The notes beneath the pieces were generated by a model. That model saw only the letters and a program-made list of their open reading frames with translations, was not told the DNA's origin and searched no databases. DNA of 64,000 nucleotides from JAGQNT01 sp964426605 (lineage in GTDB: Bacteria > Patescibacteriota > Saccharimonadia > Saccharimonadales > UBA4665), in assembly GCA_964426605.1 (NCBI GenBank), contig CAYRQK010000001.1:124001-188000 (forward strand), in the 5' to 3' direction. Below, piece by piece: positions 31,671-40,782 of the stretch (position 1 is its first letter; every line of letters starts with the position of its first letter). The position numbers and the translations under genes were made by a program.

Positions 31671-34600
31671 GTGTTTGCTTTGATCCCGGTTCTAACAATA
31701 ACGGCAAAGGTAAGTGCTGGTGGAGTAAGTATTAGCACTACCGACTATCCATTGCCCACAACGGGTATACCGCAAGAAATTACCTCTGGTTCTGATGGAA
31801 ACCTTTGGTTTATATTTGCAGGGAACGCCTCAAACCCTACAAGTGTGGTGAGGATGACAACCTCAGGATCAACACAATTCCTTAATAATGGTGGCTTTAA
31901 TGCAAACGTTGTTCCACAAAAGATCATTACTGGCCCTGACGGCGCACTATGGTATTCCGAATCCACCTACTCGATAGGGACCACAACTGTTAATGGAGGT
32001 TGGGCTAACTACGGCGTACCAGCGTCTGGCTCAAGCTATCCTGCTCTAGAAGGTATTGCATCGGGCCCCGATAGCGCAATTTGGTTTACTGAGGGTGGCA
32101 CAGATAAAATTGGCCGATTCGACCTGTCCTCACACACGACTATCTACTATTCACTTCCCTCGGGAAGCTATCCGTATGATATTACGACCGGTTCTGATGG
32201 TGCCTTATGGTTTACGGAGCTACAAAGTGGAAAAATTGGCCGTATTACAACCTCTGGTTCTATAACTGAGTATACAATTCCTTCGGGAGGGAGCCCTTAT
32301 AAGATTACTTCAGGCCCCGACGGCGCATTATGGTTCACGGAGGAGGCAGCTAATAAAATTGGCCGAATTAGTACTTCTGGTGTTATTGATGAGTACGCTA
32401 CTGGGGCCGATAGCCATCCTTATGGTATCACCTCAGGCCCCGACGGCGCACTATGGTTTGCTGTATTTGCCCTTAATGGTGGAGTTGGTCGTATTACTAC
32501 AGATGGAGCTGTCACTACCTTTCCTATTACTGGCGCTGGTGTAGCTGACATCACTTCAGGCCCAGACGGTGCCTTATGGTTTACGGATACTTCGAGAGAT
32601 GAGATTGGTCGTGTACAAATTGTGCCTAGCCTCAGTACGCCTGAAAACCTTGCTGCAGTTTCCCCAACTCAACATTCGCAGTTGTCGTGGGGTGCGGTCG
32701 GTGGAGCGACCGGCTACAATGTATATCGAGATGGAACCAAGATTGACTCGACTACTTCTGCAAGCTACACCGACACAACAGCCCCGGAGGGCACAGACAG
32801 CTACTACGTTACAGCAGTGAATGGTGCGGGAGAAAGTAGCCCCAGCAATACGGTAACTGTCCTGGTGGACAGGACGGCACCGGCTATTACGGCGACCACC
32901 AGCCCACCGCCGAATAGCGATGGCTGGAATAACCAGCCGGTTACTGTTACTTTCAACTGCTCGGATGGTGGCAGTGGCATAGACACCTGCACCAGCCCGC
33001 AAACTGTATCCAGCGACGGAGAGACCACCATAACTGGTACGGCGGTGGACGGGGCGGGGAATACGGCTACCACCTCTGTACATATCAAACTAGATACCGT
33101 TAATCCTACTATCACCTTTACGGCCGCTTCGGATGGTTGGGTCAACACTGACGCGGATATACCCTACACTTGCACCAACGACGACGGTACCACCAGCAAC
33201 CACACCGCTCCCATCACTACAAACCCTGGTGGTACGACTACTGCCACCGGCACTTGTACCGACGAGGCGGGCAACACTACTACGCAAACTATTCCCGTGC
33301 AGGTCGACCCTACGGCACCACAGGTTGACTATTCGCTCAGCCAACCCACCAATAGCGTTGGTTGGAGCACTGGCCCTGTAACGGTTACGTTCCAGTGCGA
33401 TGATCCGGCTGGTACCTCGGGCGTGGCTAGCGGTATCGCTTCGTGCTCCGACCCAGTTACGGTCACTGATGAAGGAACCACGACAGTTACGGGTAAGGCA
33501 GTAGATCGGGCGGGTAACGCTACCGAAGTGCATGTTCAGGTCAACATCGACAGCGTCAAGCCAACGCTCAACTATACTCTCTCGCCGGCATTACCAAATG
33601 GCGCAAATGGCTGGTACACCTCCAATGTCACCATTAACTTTACCTGTAGTGATGCTACTAGCGGAGTTGCCAGTTGCCCGCAATCCAGAACCGTCAGCAC
33701 GGATGGAGATCAGACCATCACTGCTACCGCAGTTGACGTTGCGGGCAATCAGCGAACGGTTACAATACCAATCAAACTGGATAAAACCGCTCCGGTGTTG
33801 GGCGACATTACACTTGGCAATTCGCACGTGGTGTATGGCTCACATCTGACTACGTCGTTTACGGCCGATGCGGCCGATGTTACCTCGGGCATTACGCACG
33901 CTGAATACTATGTAGATACCGACCCCGGCCAGGGTAACGGTGCCAATCTGTCCTATGCCGACAACCAAGTGTCGGGCAGTGACGACTTCAGCAGTTTATC
34001 CGTCGGTACGCACACGCTGTACATGCGGGCGCAAGATGCCGCCGGCAACTGGAGTGTGCCTGTCAGCAAGACATTTACGGTCAGCTATCCCATTCCGGTG
34101 GCGCCCACCAACCTCACGGCAGTTACACCGACCAACCACAGCATTAACCTTAGTTGGTCGGCAACCTTTGACCCCACTACACCACCGGCTGTTTCGTACA
34201 ATATATATCGCAACAATACGCTGGTGGGCACGTCTGCCACCACGACCTTCAGCGACACTGGCCTGTCGTCGGACGGCACATATAGCTACTATGTCACGGC
34301 CGTGAACCAATATGGCGTCGAGAGCGACCAGTCTAACTTGCTGGTGGCCGTATACGACACCACGGCACCGACGGTCATCTACACGCTCTCGCCCGTAGCC
34401 AACAGCAATGGCTGGAACAATGGCAACGTTACCGCTACGTTTACCTGCAGCGATAATTTGTCGGGTGTGCAGTCGTGCCCCACTAGCTATACCTTTAGTA
34501 GTGAGGGTGCCGGGCAATCACACAGCTCCACGGCTACGGACAATGCCGGCAACATGGCTGCAGTCGCGGTATCCGGGGTGAACATCGACAAGACAGCGCC

Positions 34601-34892
34601 AACAACAGGCACAGTCAGCGCCTCTACCACGCTCCTACTGTTGCCTGGTGCAGTAACTATCACAACACCGATAGCAGACTCGCTCTCCGGCATAGCCCGC
34701 GTAGAATATTATGTAGACACCGACCCGGGTATTGGTAATGGCACAGCCATGACGGTGTCTGGTGGCACTGCAACGGCTAGTGTGAGTATCACTGGCGGTG
34801 CACTTAGTAATCACATCGTAGGTGTGAGGACGCTAGACAAGGCAGGTAACTGGAGCGCGATTCAGACCGTGACAATAAGTCTACTGCTCTAG
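31671..34892 (+). CDS. Very large secreted protein: Vgb-like beta-propeller plus fibronectin III and Ig-like repeats
   Basis: The open frame gives 1073 residues. The first 310 or so contain blade repeats of the type ITSGPDGALWFTEEAANKIG, as in virginiamycin B lyase-like beta-propellers. An FN3 domain follows (LSWGAVGGATGYNVYRDGTK), then several Ig-like repeats with paired Cys (VTVTFNCSDGGSGIDTC, VTINFTCSDATSGVASC), a second FN3 and more repeats. It is probably an adhesin; lyase activity is not implied. A good start lies upstream: ATG 31627 with AAGGGGAGGGG, encoding MRVLLERFRNVFCALCLL, but in another frame. The signal peptide is therefore split by a frame change near 31671-31680. Confidence 0.85.
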   Translation: MFALIPVLTITAKVSAGGVSISTTDYPLPTTGIPQEITSGSDGNLWFIFAGNASNPTSVVRMTTSGSTQFLNNGGFNANVVPQKIITGPDGALWYSESTYSIGTTTVNGGWANYGVPASGSSYPALEGIASGPDSAIWFTEGGTDKIGRFDLSSHTTIYYSLPSGSYPYDITTGSDGALWFTELQSGKIGRITTSGSITEYTIPSGGSPYKITSGPDGALWFTEEAANKIGRISTSGVIDEYATGADSHPYGITSGPDGALWFAVFALNGGVGRITTDGAVTTFPITGAGVADITSGPDGALWFTDTSRDEIGRVQIVPSLSTPENLAAVSPTQHSQLSWGAVGGATGYNVYRDGTKIDSTTSASYTDTTAPEGTDSYYVTAVNGAGESSPSNTVTVLVDRTAPAITATTSPPPNSDGWNNQPVTVTFNCSDGGSGIDTCTSPQTVSSDGETTITGTAVDGAGNTATTSVHIKLDTVNPTITFTAASDGWVNTDADIPYTCTNDDGTTSNHTAPITTNPGGTTTATGTCTDEAGNTTTQTIPVQVDPTAPQVDYSLSQPTNSVGWSTGPVTVTFQCDDPAGTSGVASGIASCSDPVTVTDEGTTTVTGKAVDRAGNATEVHVQVNIDSVKPTLNYTLSPALPNGANGWYTSNVTINFTCSDATSGVASCPQSRTVSTDGDQTITATAVDVAGNQRTVTIPIKLDKTAPVLGDITLGNSHVVYGSHLTTSFTADAADVTSGITHAEYYVDTDPGQGNGANLSYADNQVSGSDDFSSLSVGTHTLYMRAQDAAGNWSVPVSKTFTVSYPIPVAPTNLTAVTPTNHSINLSWSATFDPTTPPAVSYNIYRNNTLVGTSATTTFSDTGLSSDGTYSYYVTAVNQYGVESDQSNLLVAVYDTTAPTVIYTLSPVANSNGWNNGNVTATFTCSDNLSGVQSCPTSYTFSSEGAGQSHSSTATDNAGNMAAVAVSGVNIDKTAPTTGTVSASTTLLLLPGAVTITTPIADSLSGIARVEYYVDTDPGIGNGTAMTVSGGTATASVSITGGALSNHIVGVRTLDKAGNWSAIQTVTISLLL

Positions 34893-34933
34893 GCCATAAC
34901 ACCAGACCTGTGGACAACTTTGGTAAGAAAGTA

Positions 34934-34962
34934 TTGCGCCACAGGCATAAGCGTGATATATT
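34934..34962 (+). promoter_or_regulatory. Promoter of the surface protein gene at 35011
   Basis: TTGCGC and TATATT are separated by 17 nt. The leader of about 40 nt carries AGGAGA before the ATG, so this gene uses a standard ribosome-binding site. CCTGTGG and CCACAGG flank the -35 region as an inverted repeat. Confidence 0.6.
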
Positions 34963-35010
34963 TTGCCAAGAAGCATCTCAAACAAACAGCTCGTAACAGG
35001 AGAAAATAAA

Positions 35011-36210
35011 ATGAAACAACTAAAGTCTGCACTGCGTCGACCAGTTCTTGCAGCGGTTGCATTTGCCTTAGCCCTGTCAGGACTTCTGCCTTTCCTGGGG
35101 GGTAACGCATTAGCATATGGACAAGTAACAACACGCAGTATTCAAATGAGTGACTCAACCCCGGGTGCGACGGGAGTTAGCTATAAGGTGACGTTTACGC
35201 CGGCTACCTCATCAAATATCCAGGCTATCGTCATAGATTTTTGTAGTAATAGTCCGCTTGCGGGTGACAGTTGTACGCTTCCAACAGGATTCAGTGTCGG
35301 CACTCCTACAGTGAGTAGTGTATCGGTACCAGGAGAGACCGGTGGTACCTGGACTGCGGCTGCACAAAACTCTGGTAGAACCCTTACACTTAGTAATGCC
35401 TCAGCAACCGGGACGCCGAGTGGTGCTGTAACTTTTGAGCTTACAACTGCTACCAACCCCACTACGGTTCCGCCTACCAACACAACCTTTTTTGCACGTA
35501 TAGTTACTCTCGCTACGACATCTGACCTCTCAAATTGGTTGCTTACTACTGACGGCAGCTATGCTGGAACAGGGGTAGTGGATTTCGGTGGTATCGCACT
35601 TTCTACCTCCGCAAATATTAAAGTAACAGCCAAGGTTCAGGAGTCACTCACTTTCTGTGTAGCTGGCGCGCTAATAGCTTCTTGTAGTAGCGCAAGTGCA
35701 CCGAGTGTAAATTTGGGACACACGGTGGGTACGAGTTTTGCCTTAACTGAAGCACAAGTCGACTCTGCAGCAGCTTACACTCAAACATCTACGAATGCTC
35801 AACATGGTGTCATAGTTAATATGAAAGACCCCAACGCATCAGCCACTTGTGCCGGACTGAGTACTAATAACCAAGTTACAAACTGCGGTATAGCCTCCGT
35901 AGGGAGCACTGCTGCCACAATAGCTGCTGGTGCAGCTAAAGTAGGTATGTGTGTCCAAACGGGTTCAGCAAATACAAGCGCCACATCTCCCTACAACGAC
36001 GGAACGTGTAGTGGAACATGGAGCGGTAGCCTTACGTACGGGTTTGACGATACTCAGCTTCGGTCAACATACGGTAGCCAAGTATTCTCAAGCTCTGGCC
36101 CGCTAAACGCGGAAAGCAATACGCTTAACTTTGCGGCAACTGCAGCGCTCACAACCCCAGCTGGCATCTACACGGGAAACTACGCATTGATTGCAACTGG
36201 CTCCTTCTAG
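35011..36210 (+). CDS. Secreted surface protein, possibly the major one of the locus
   Basis: The 399-residue protein starts MKQLKSALRRPVLAAVAFAL, a classic signal peptide with LPFLGGNALAYG at the cleavage region. The mature part is beta-rich and Ser/Thr-rich: YKVTFTPATSSNIQAIVIDF, CSNSPLAGDSCTLPTGF, later TFCVAG and SCSSASAPSVNLGH, and a terminal TTPAGIYTGNYALIATGSF. The same architecture is seen in the next gene (IxxFCxNSxxxxDxCxxPxGF). AGGAG lies 8 nt before ATG 35011, with a good promoter. Likely function: cell-surface coat or adhesin. Confidence 0.75.
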   Translation: MKQLKSALRRPVLAAVAFALALSGLLPFLGGNALAYGQVTTRSIQMSDSTPGATGVSYKVTFTPATSSNIQAIVIDFCSNSPLAGDSCTLPTGFSVGTPTVSSVSVPGETGGTWTAAAQNSGRTLTLSNASATGTPSGAVTFELTTATNPTTVPPTNTTFFARIVTLATTSDLSNWLLTTDGSYAGTGVVDFGGIALSTSANIKVTAKVQESLTFCVAGALIASCSSASAPSVNLGHTVGTSFALTEAQVDSAAAYTQTSTNAQHGVIVNMKDPNASATCAGLSTNNQVTNCGIASVGSTAATIAAGAAKVGMCVQTGSANTSATSPYNDGTCSGTWSGSLTYGFDDTQLRSTYGSQVFSSSGPLNAESNTLNFAATAALTTPAGIYTGNYALIATGSF

Positions 36211-36214
36211 CACG

Positions 36215-36220
36215 TACAAT
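36215..36220 (+). promoter_or_regulatory. -10 box (TACAAT) of a probably leaderless surface protein gene
   Basis: TACAAT ends 6 nt before ATG 36227, only 5 nt after the stop of the preceding gene. It fixes the start at 36227. Confidence 0.6.
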
Positions 36221-36226
36221 AAGCAC

Positions 36227-37282
36227 ATGCGGTTTGTTCTGCGCCGGATACTGAGATTAACAGTAGGCCCAACAATGGTTGGGTTACTACTGTTTGTGGT
36301 CGGTCCAGCAGTTCTCAATACTCATGCCGATGAGCTGCCAAACAGACAAGTTAGGCTAGTAAGTTCAACTGCCGGTGAAGCCACTACCTATAAGTTTCAT
36401 TTTAATCTTACGAGTGAGTACACCTTGGGTTCAATCAAACTAGAGTTTTGCGCGAACTCAGCACTCATAGATGATACGTGTCAGGTACCCAATGGTTTTA
36501 ACATATCCTCAGCATCATTAAGTAGCCAGAGCGGCGAAACAGGCTTTAATATTATGGCTGGAACGCCCGCAAATATTATTATCCTTGGGCGCACGCCATC
36601 ATTAATATCGCCTGGTACACTCTCATATACTTTTGATAATGTGGTCAATCCCTCGGTGAACGGGTCGTACTTTGTAAGGGTTACTACGTACGCTTCCAGC
36701 GATGCGAGCGATACCATTATTAATGGTGGTGGTCTTGCTTTTGCAATTAACGGTTCGATTGCTATTACCAGCACGGTGCCACCGTATCTATTATTTTGTG
36801 TCGGAGTGACTATCCAGAATGAAGATTGTTCAACGACCTCTGGTGGGTATGTCAACTTTGGCGAACTGTCACCAGCCCAGCCAAAGGTTGGTCAAACACA
36901 GCTAGTAATTGGCACAAATGCTGGCAGTGGGTATACCTTGCAGGTTGACGGTACAACGATGGCTTCTGGTATCAACGTAATTCCGGCATTGCCGACACCC
37001 GATGTATCGCGCCCAGGTACCTCACAGTTCGGTATAAATTTGGTTGAAAATGGTGACCAGTCTATAGGCAGTAATCCGGTTGGCCCAGGTGCTGGGGTAC
37101 CTACTGCGAACTATGCCCAGCCCAATCGTTATACATTTCAGTCGGGCGATATATTAGTTCATACGAATAATGTTGAGAATTATCGTAAATTTACTACGAG
37201 CTATCTAATTAATGTGTCAAAGAACCAGGCTGCCGGTATATATGTTGGAACGATGACGTATGTATGTACAGCGAGCTTTTAG
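36227..37282 (+). CDS. Secreted surface protein, paralogue of the preceding one
   Basis: The 351-residue protein begins MRFVLRRILRLTVGPTMVGL, with a signal segment ending at THADE. LGSIKLEFCANSALIDDTCQ then VPNGFN mirrors the upstream protein, and SYFVRVTTYASSD and LLFCVGVTIQNEDCS match its middle part. The C-terminal domain has RPGTSQFGINLVEN and ends AAGIYVGTMTYVCTASF, like the protein at 30397. It is part of the surface locus; a binding or structural role is inferred. Confidence 0.75.
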   Translation: MRFVLRRILRLTVGPTMVGLLLFVVGPAVLNTHADELPNRQVRLVSSTAGEATTYKFHFNLTSEYTLGSIKLEFCANSALIDDTCQVPNGFNISSASLSSQSGETGFNIMAGTPANIIILGRTPSLISPGTLSYTFDNVVNPSVNGSYFVRVTTYASSDASDTIINGGGLAFAINGSIAITSTVPPYLLFCVGVTIQNEDCSTTSGGYVNFGELSPAQPKVGQTQLVIGTNAGSGYTLQVDGTTMASGINVIPALPTPDVSRPGTSQFGINLVENGDQSIGSNPVGPGAGVPTANYAQPNRYTFQSGDILVHTNNVENYRKFTTSYLINVSKNQAAGIYVGTMTYVCTASF

Positions 37283-37358
37283 TATTCACCAAGATGCCGA
37301 TAGTTGTATAAGCGCAAGCCGTTTGATACCATAAACTCAATAGTCTAAGAGGGAAAAT

Positions 37359-38327
37359 ATGCAAAAAAATCGATATGTCCGATTGGTGACAAGTCTACTT
37401 GCGATAGGCGTACTATTTTTAGGGGGTAGTGCATCTGCTGCGGGAGGAGTGGGTATAGAGATAAGTCCTGTACGAACCCAGCTTGTAATGGATCCCGGAA
37501 CAAGTAAAGTTATTGCTATAAGTGTTCGAAATGTTTCCGGTACGACCGGAACGTTTAAGTTAGTAGATAATGATTTTATCTCTCGTGATGAATCCGGAGC
37601 ACCATCGTTACTGCTAGATGGTCAAGCAAACCCTGATCACGGACTGAAGAAGTACATGAATACTTCTGGTACTATTTCGCTGGATCCCGGTGAAGAAAAA
37701 AATGTAAACGTTACAATTAGCCTGCCTAAGAGTATTCCTGGGGGTGGGTATTACGGAGCCGTAAGGGTTCTTCCTGCGAGCGTAAGTGGTAAGGGCAACC
37801 TCTCTCTGTCGGGCAGCGTGGCCTCTCTTGTACTTGTACGGGTACCCGGTGATATTACTGAGAAGATGACATTGGCTGGCTTGAGTGCGGTTGACAAAAA
37901 AGGTAATTCACACAGCCTATTTACGTCATCGAAGAGTATCCAGGCCGCTATACGGGTTCAAAACGAGGGAAATGTTCAAGAAGCGCCCGCCGGGAACATG
38001 ATTTTAAAGAAAGGCAAAAAGGTGCTCGGCACCTATAACATTAATCCGGGTGTCGAGCCTGGTAACGTTCTGCCGGGAAGTATTCGTAAGTTTACGGTTA
38101 AGCTTGATCATGTTGGGTCGTTTGGTAAGTACACGCTTAATACAAATCTTGGCTACGGTTCCGAGGGCCAGTTAGTAAGTGGTAGCACATCATTCTACGT
38201 TGTTCCATTGCCCCTGATGATCCTAGCCACCATTCTTGTCGCATTGATCCTCTTCCTCATCTTCGGTCTGCCGCGCATGATCCGCAATTACAACCAGCGC
38301 ATCCTCCGCAAAGCCGGCCGCCGCTAG
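37359..38327 (+). CDS. DUF916-like membrane-anchored surface protein (WxL-locus style)
   Basis: The 322-residue protein has a signal peptide (SLLAIGVLFLGGSASAAGG), then GIEISPVRTQLVMDPGTSKV, LDPGEEKNVNVTISLPKSIP and GGGYYGAVRVLP. This is the pattern of DUF916 proteins, which accompany WxL surface proteins in Gram-positives and bind peptidoglycan. A second Ig-like domain follows, then a C-terminal membrane helix (LPLMILATILVALILFLIFG) and a basic tail. GAGGGAAAAT precedes the ATG. Its place behind the secreted proteins suggests it anchors or assembles them. Confidence 0.8.
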   Translation: MQKNRYVRLVTSLLAIGVLFLGGSASAAGGVGIEISPVRTQLVMDPGTSKVIAISVRNVSGTTGTFKLVDNDFISRDESGAPSLLLDGQANPDHGLKKYMNTSGTISLDPGEEKNVNVTISLPKSIPGGGYYGAVRVLPASVSGKGNLSLSGSVASLVLVRVPGDITEKMTLAGLSAVDKKGNSHSLFTSSKSIQAAIRVQNEGNVQEAPAGNMILKKGKKVLGTYNINPGVEPGNVLPGSIRKFTVKLDHVGSFGKYTLNTNLGYGSEGQLVSGSTSFYVVPLPLMILATILVALILFLIFGLPRMIRNYNQRILRKAGRR

Positions 38328-38378
38328 AGGTCATGCTTGCTATCGGGCCGCATATTGCTTAAGGTAATAGCAGGTTCT

Positions 38379-39305
38379 ATGTCACACAAACACTTCCTGC
38401 CAAAACAGATTACACGCTCGTGCGCGCTACTGGCGCTTGCGGTGCTGATTGCGCTGGTGCCGGGCCGTGTGTTGGCCATAGGCTCGTCGCAGAACCCTCA
38501 GGGTGGCTCTGTGGGTCTGGAGGGCACCATATCGTCGCCACCTCCCACGCAGGCTGCCACCATCAGCACACCTGGCAATGGCCAGGGTTTCTCGTCTTCG
38601 CCCATCAAGATAGCTGGACTCTGTAAATCTGGACTGCTGGTCAAGATCTTCTCCAACAACGTATTTGTGGGCTCGGTGGTCTGTAGTGCGGGCAGTTATT
38701 CGCTGGAGGTGGGGCTGTTTAGCGGTACCAACGACCTGGTGGCGCGGGTGTACGATGCGCTGGACCAGTCGGGGCCGGACTCCAATCTGGTGTCTGTTAC
38801 ATTCAACGATGGTAACTTCGCCACGCCTGGCTCACAACTAACGCTCACCAGCCAGTACGGACGCATGGGTGTGCAACCGCACGACGAGCTGGATTGGCCC
38901 ATCATCCTCAGTGGTGGCGCTGGTCCCTATGCCATTAGCGCGGATTGGGGCGATTCGTCTCCCACTACGCTGTACAGCGAGACATTTGCCGGTGTTATAC
39001 ATATCAAGCACACCTATACCTCGGCCGGTGTCTACAATGTGATCATCAAGGCCACCGACCACAACGGCAGCGCCGCCTATTTGCAAGTAGTCGCGGTGGT
39101 GAATGGCAAGGTTACCAGTGGCACGTCTGGCAGCACCAGCAATAAGGGCTCCAGTGCCGGTGGATCCACCAAGGCTCCTATACCGTGGATACTAGTGTTA
39201 CCCACCATCCCATTGCTGCTATTCTCGTTCTGGCTGGGTAGTCACAACGAGCTGTATGTCATCCGCAAGCGCCTCGACCAAGCCCGCGAAACTACCAAAA
39301 ATTAA
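38379..39305 (+). CDS. PKD-domain membrane-anchored surface protein
   Basis: ATG 38379 (MSHKHFLPKQITRSCALLAL) gives a normal signal peptide; an in-frame TTG 14 codons earlier is less likely. The 308-residue protein has an Ig-like first domain (QAATISTPGNGQGFSSSPIK), a PKD domain (about 165-250: ISADWGDSSPTTLYSE, HIKHTYTSAGVYNVIIKATD), a Ser/Gly linker and a C-terminal membrane helix (IPWILVLPTIPLLLFSFWLG). It is likely part of the same surface assembly as the DUF916-like protein. Confidence 0.78.
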   Translation: MSHKHFLPKQITRSCALLALAVLIALVPGRVLAIGSSQNPQGGSVGLEGTISSPPPTQAATISTPGNGQGFSSSPIKIAGLCKSGLLVKIFSNNVFVGSVVCSAGSYSLEVGLFSGTNDLVARVYDALDQSGPDSNLVSVTFNDGNFATPGSQLTLTSQYGRMGVQPHDELDWPIILSGGAGPYAISADWGDSSPTTLYSETFAGVIHIKHTYTSAGVYNVIIKATDHNGSAAYLQVVAVVNGKVTSGTSGSTSNKGSSAGGSTKAPIPWILVLPTIPLLLFSFWLGSHNELYVIRKRLDQARETTKN

Positions 39306-39329
39306 ACTCCTGCGCCTACTGGCGTGTGC

Positions 39330-39335
39330 TAAAAT
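39330..39335 (+). promoter_or_regulatory. -10 box (TAAAAT) before the second coiled-coil gene
   Basis: TAAAAT ends 6 nt before ATG 39342. No Shine-Dalgarno is present. Confidence 0.55.
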
Positions 39336-39341
39336 TGGATT

Positions 39342-39670
39342 ATGAGCGAAGCAGCAACCAAGCAAGATATCCGAGCACTACAAGAGTCTATGGAAGTAGG
39401 ACAAAAAGCTCTCCAGGGGGAGATTCATGATGTTCTGGATGTCATGCGTGATTTTATGGGCCAAGTAAGTGATCGTTTCGACACCTATGACGAAGAGTTT
39501 CGCAAACTCAACAAGAATTACGACCACCTGGTGAATACTATGGCGGCTTCTTAGGCCGCATAGATGGCTATGAAGCCGAGCTCGCAGCACGAGATCACCA
39601 ATTTGAGAAGCTGCTGGCCTGGGCCCGCAAAGTGTCCGAAAAGACCGGCATTCCACTGGAGAACTTATAA
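39342..39670 (+). pseudogene. Small coiled-coil gene split by a frame change (copy B)
   Basis: The first frame (ATG 39342 to TAG 39552-39554) encodes MSEAATKQDIRALQESMEVG and continues to YDHLVNTMAAS. In the -1 frame the sequence goes on GRIDGYEAELAARDHQFEKL, LAWARKVSEKTGIPLENL, ending TAA 39668-39670. The joined product of about 108 residues is a coiled coil resembling copy A. One indel near 39550 explains the break. Confidence 0.6.
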
Positions 39671-39702
39671 CTCACGCCAAATTTTGCTAAAATAAAGTAA
39701 GT

Positions 39703-40782
39703 ATGTCTAAAAAAGTTTTTGTCGGCATGTCCGGCGGTGTTGACTCGTCTGTCACGGCGGCTCTGCTCAAGAAGCAGGGCTATGACGTCACGGGCGTGTA
39801 CATGAAGAACTGGAGCCAGGATCTGCCGGGCTTCGCGTGCCCCTGGCGCGAAGACTACCAAGACGCCAAGCGCGTGGCTGTGCAGCTGGACATCCCGTTC
39901 AAGATGTATGATTTCGAGACTGAGTATCGCCAGAAAGTTGTCGACTATATGCTGGATGGCTACAAGGCTGGCATCACGCCCAACCCAGACATCATGTGTA
40001 ACCAAGAGATCAAGTTCAAATTGTTTCTGGACACAGCGCTCGAGGATGGAGCCGATATGATTGCCACCGGCCACTATGCCCGCATTGCGGATGGCCAACT
40101 GCTGACCGCCAACGATAGCAACAAAGACCAGACGTATTTCTTGTACCGTGTGCAACGGGCGGCACTCGAGAAGTCGCTAATGCCCATTGGCGACTATGCC
40201 AGCAAAGGTGAAATCCGGGCGCTCGCCCAAAAGTTTGGCCTGGCCACAGCTGCCAAGAAAGACAGCCAAGGTATATGCTTTGTCGGCAAGGTGGGCATCC
40301 GCGAGTTTCTCGAGCAGTTTGTACAGACCGAGCCAGGCGCTATTGTCGACCAGTACGGTCGCACCATCGGCCAGCACGACGGCGCGCTGTTTTATACTAT
40401 CGGCCAGCGCCACGGGCTGGATGTCGGCGGTGGTTTGCCGTACTACGTAGTGGGCAAGGATATGACCAAAAACGAAGTGTACGTGACCACCGACATAGAC
40501 GACGACCGCCTATGGAGAAAAGAGCTAAAGTTAACAAACCTGCACTGGATTAACGGTGCACCCGATGCGAAGCAAATCGTTGGCTTGCAGGTACGCACCC
40601 GCTACCGTGCCCCGCTCGTCCCCGTGTCAAAACTGCATCTAGAGGTCGGACCTCTAGATAGGGGTGGCGACAGAGGTGAGGTTGTTGTTGAACTGGCAGA
40701 GCCAGTGCGAGCAATTACGCCTGGGCAATCAGCTGTGTTCTACGATGGCGACCGCTGTTTGGGCGGCGGTGTCGTTGTCTAA
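39703..40782 (+). CDS. mnmA: tRNA-specific 2-thiouridylase MnmA, with palindrome-encoded insertion
   Basis: The 359-residue protein thiolates U34 of tRNA-Lys, -Glu and -Gln. The PP-loop reads GMSGGVDSS (8-16), and the catalytic cysteines fit C99 (MCNQEIKF) and C192 (GICFVGK). The C-terminal beta-barrel ends AVFYDGDRCLGGGVVV. Residues 313-319 are LEVGPLD from the palindrome at 40639-40657, in a barrel loop. Sulfur would come from the desulfurase at 21515. A TAAAAT box lies 9 nt before the ATG. Its last 54 nt overlap a convergent gene. Confidence 0.96.
   Translation: MSKKVFVGMSGGVDSSVTAALLKKQGYDVTGVYMKNWSQDLPGFACPWREDYQDAKRVAVQLDIPFKMYDFETEYRQKVVDYMLDGYKAGITPNPDIMCNQEIKFKLFLDTALEDGADMIATGHYARIADGQLLTANDSNKDQTYFLYRVQRAALEKSLMPIGDYASKGEIRALAQKFGLATAAKKDSQGICFVGKVGIREFLEQFVQTEPGAIVDQYGRTIGQHDGALFYTIGQRHGLDVGGGLPYYVVGKDMTKNEVYVTTDIDDDRLWRKELKLTNLHWINGAPDAKQIVGLQVRTRYRAPLVPVSKLHLEVGPLDRGGDRGEVVVELAEPVRAITPGQSAVFYDGDRCLGGGVVV
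40639..40657. repeat. Palindromic coding element, copy 3 (in mnmA)
   Basis: The copy is identical over 19 nt; here the palindrome extends by AT on each side to 11-bp arms. It starts at a codon boundary, 312 codons after the mnmA start. Confidence 0.95.

Noticed and set aside
32040..32620. Tandem repeats resembling a CRISPR or satellite array
   Set aside because: The repeats are beta-propeller blades in one open frame (GPDGALWF units) with varied DNA and no constant spacers.
31671..32620. Antibiotic-inactivating virginiamycin B lyase
   Set aside because: Only the propeller fold pattern is shared; the protein is secreted, giant and fused to adhesin-type repeats, so resistance is not supported.
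39545..39556. Programmed -1 frameshift in the second coiled-coil gene
   Set aside because: The junction lacks an X_XXY_YYZ heptamer and a downstream stem; a simple indel is more likely.
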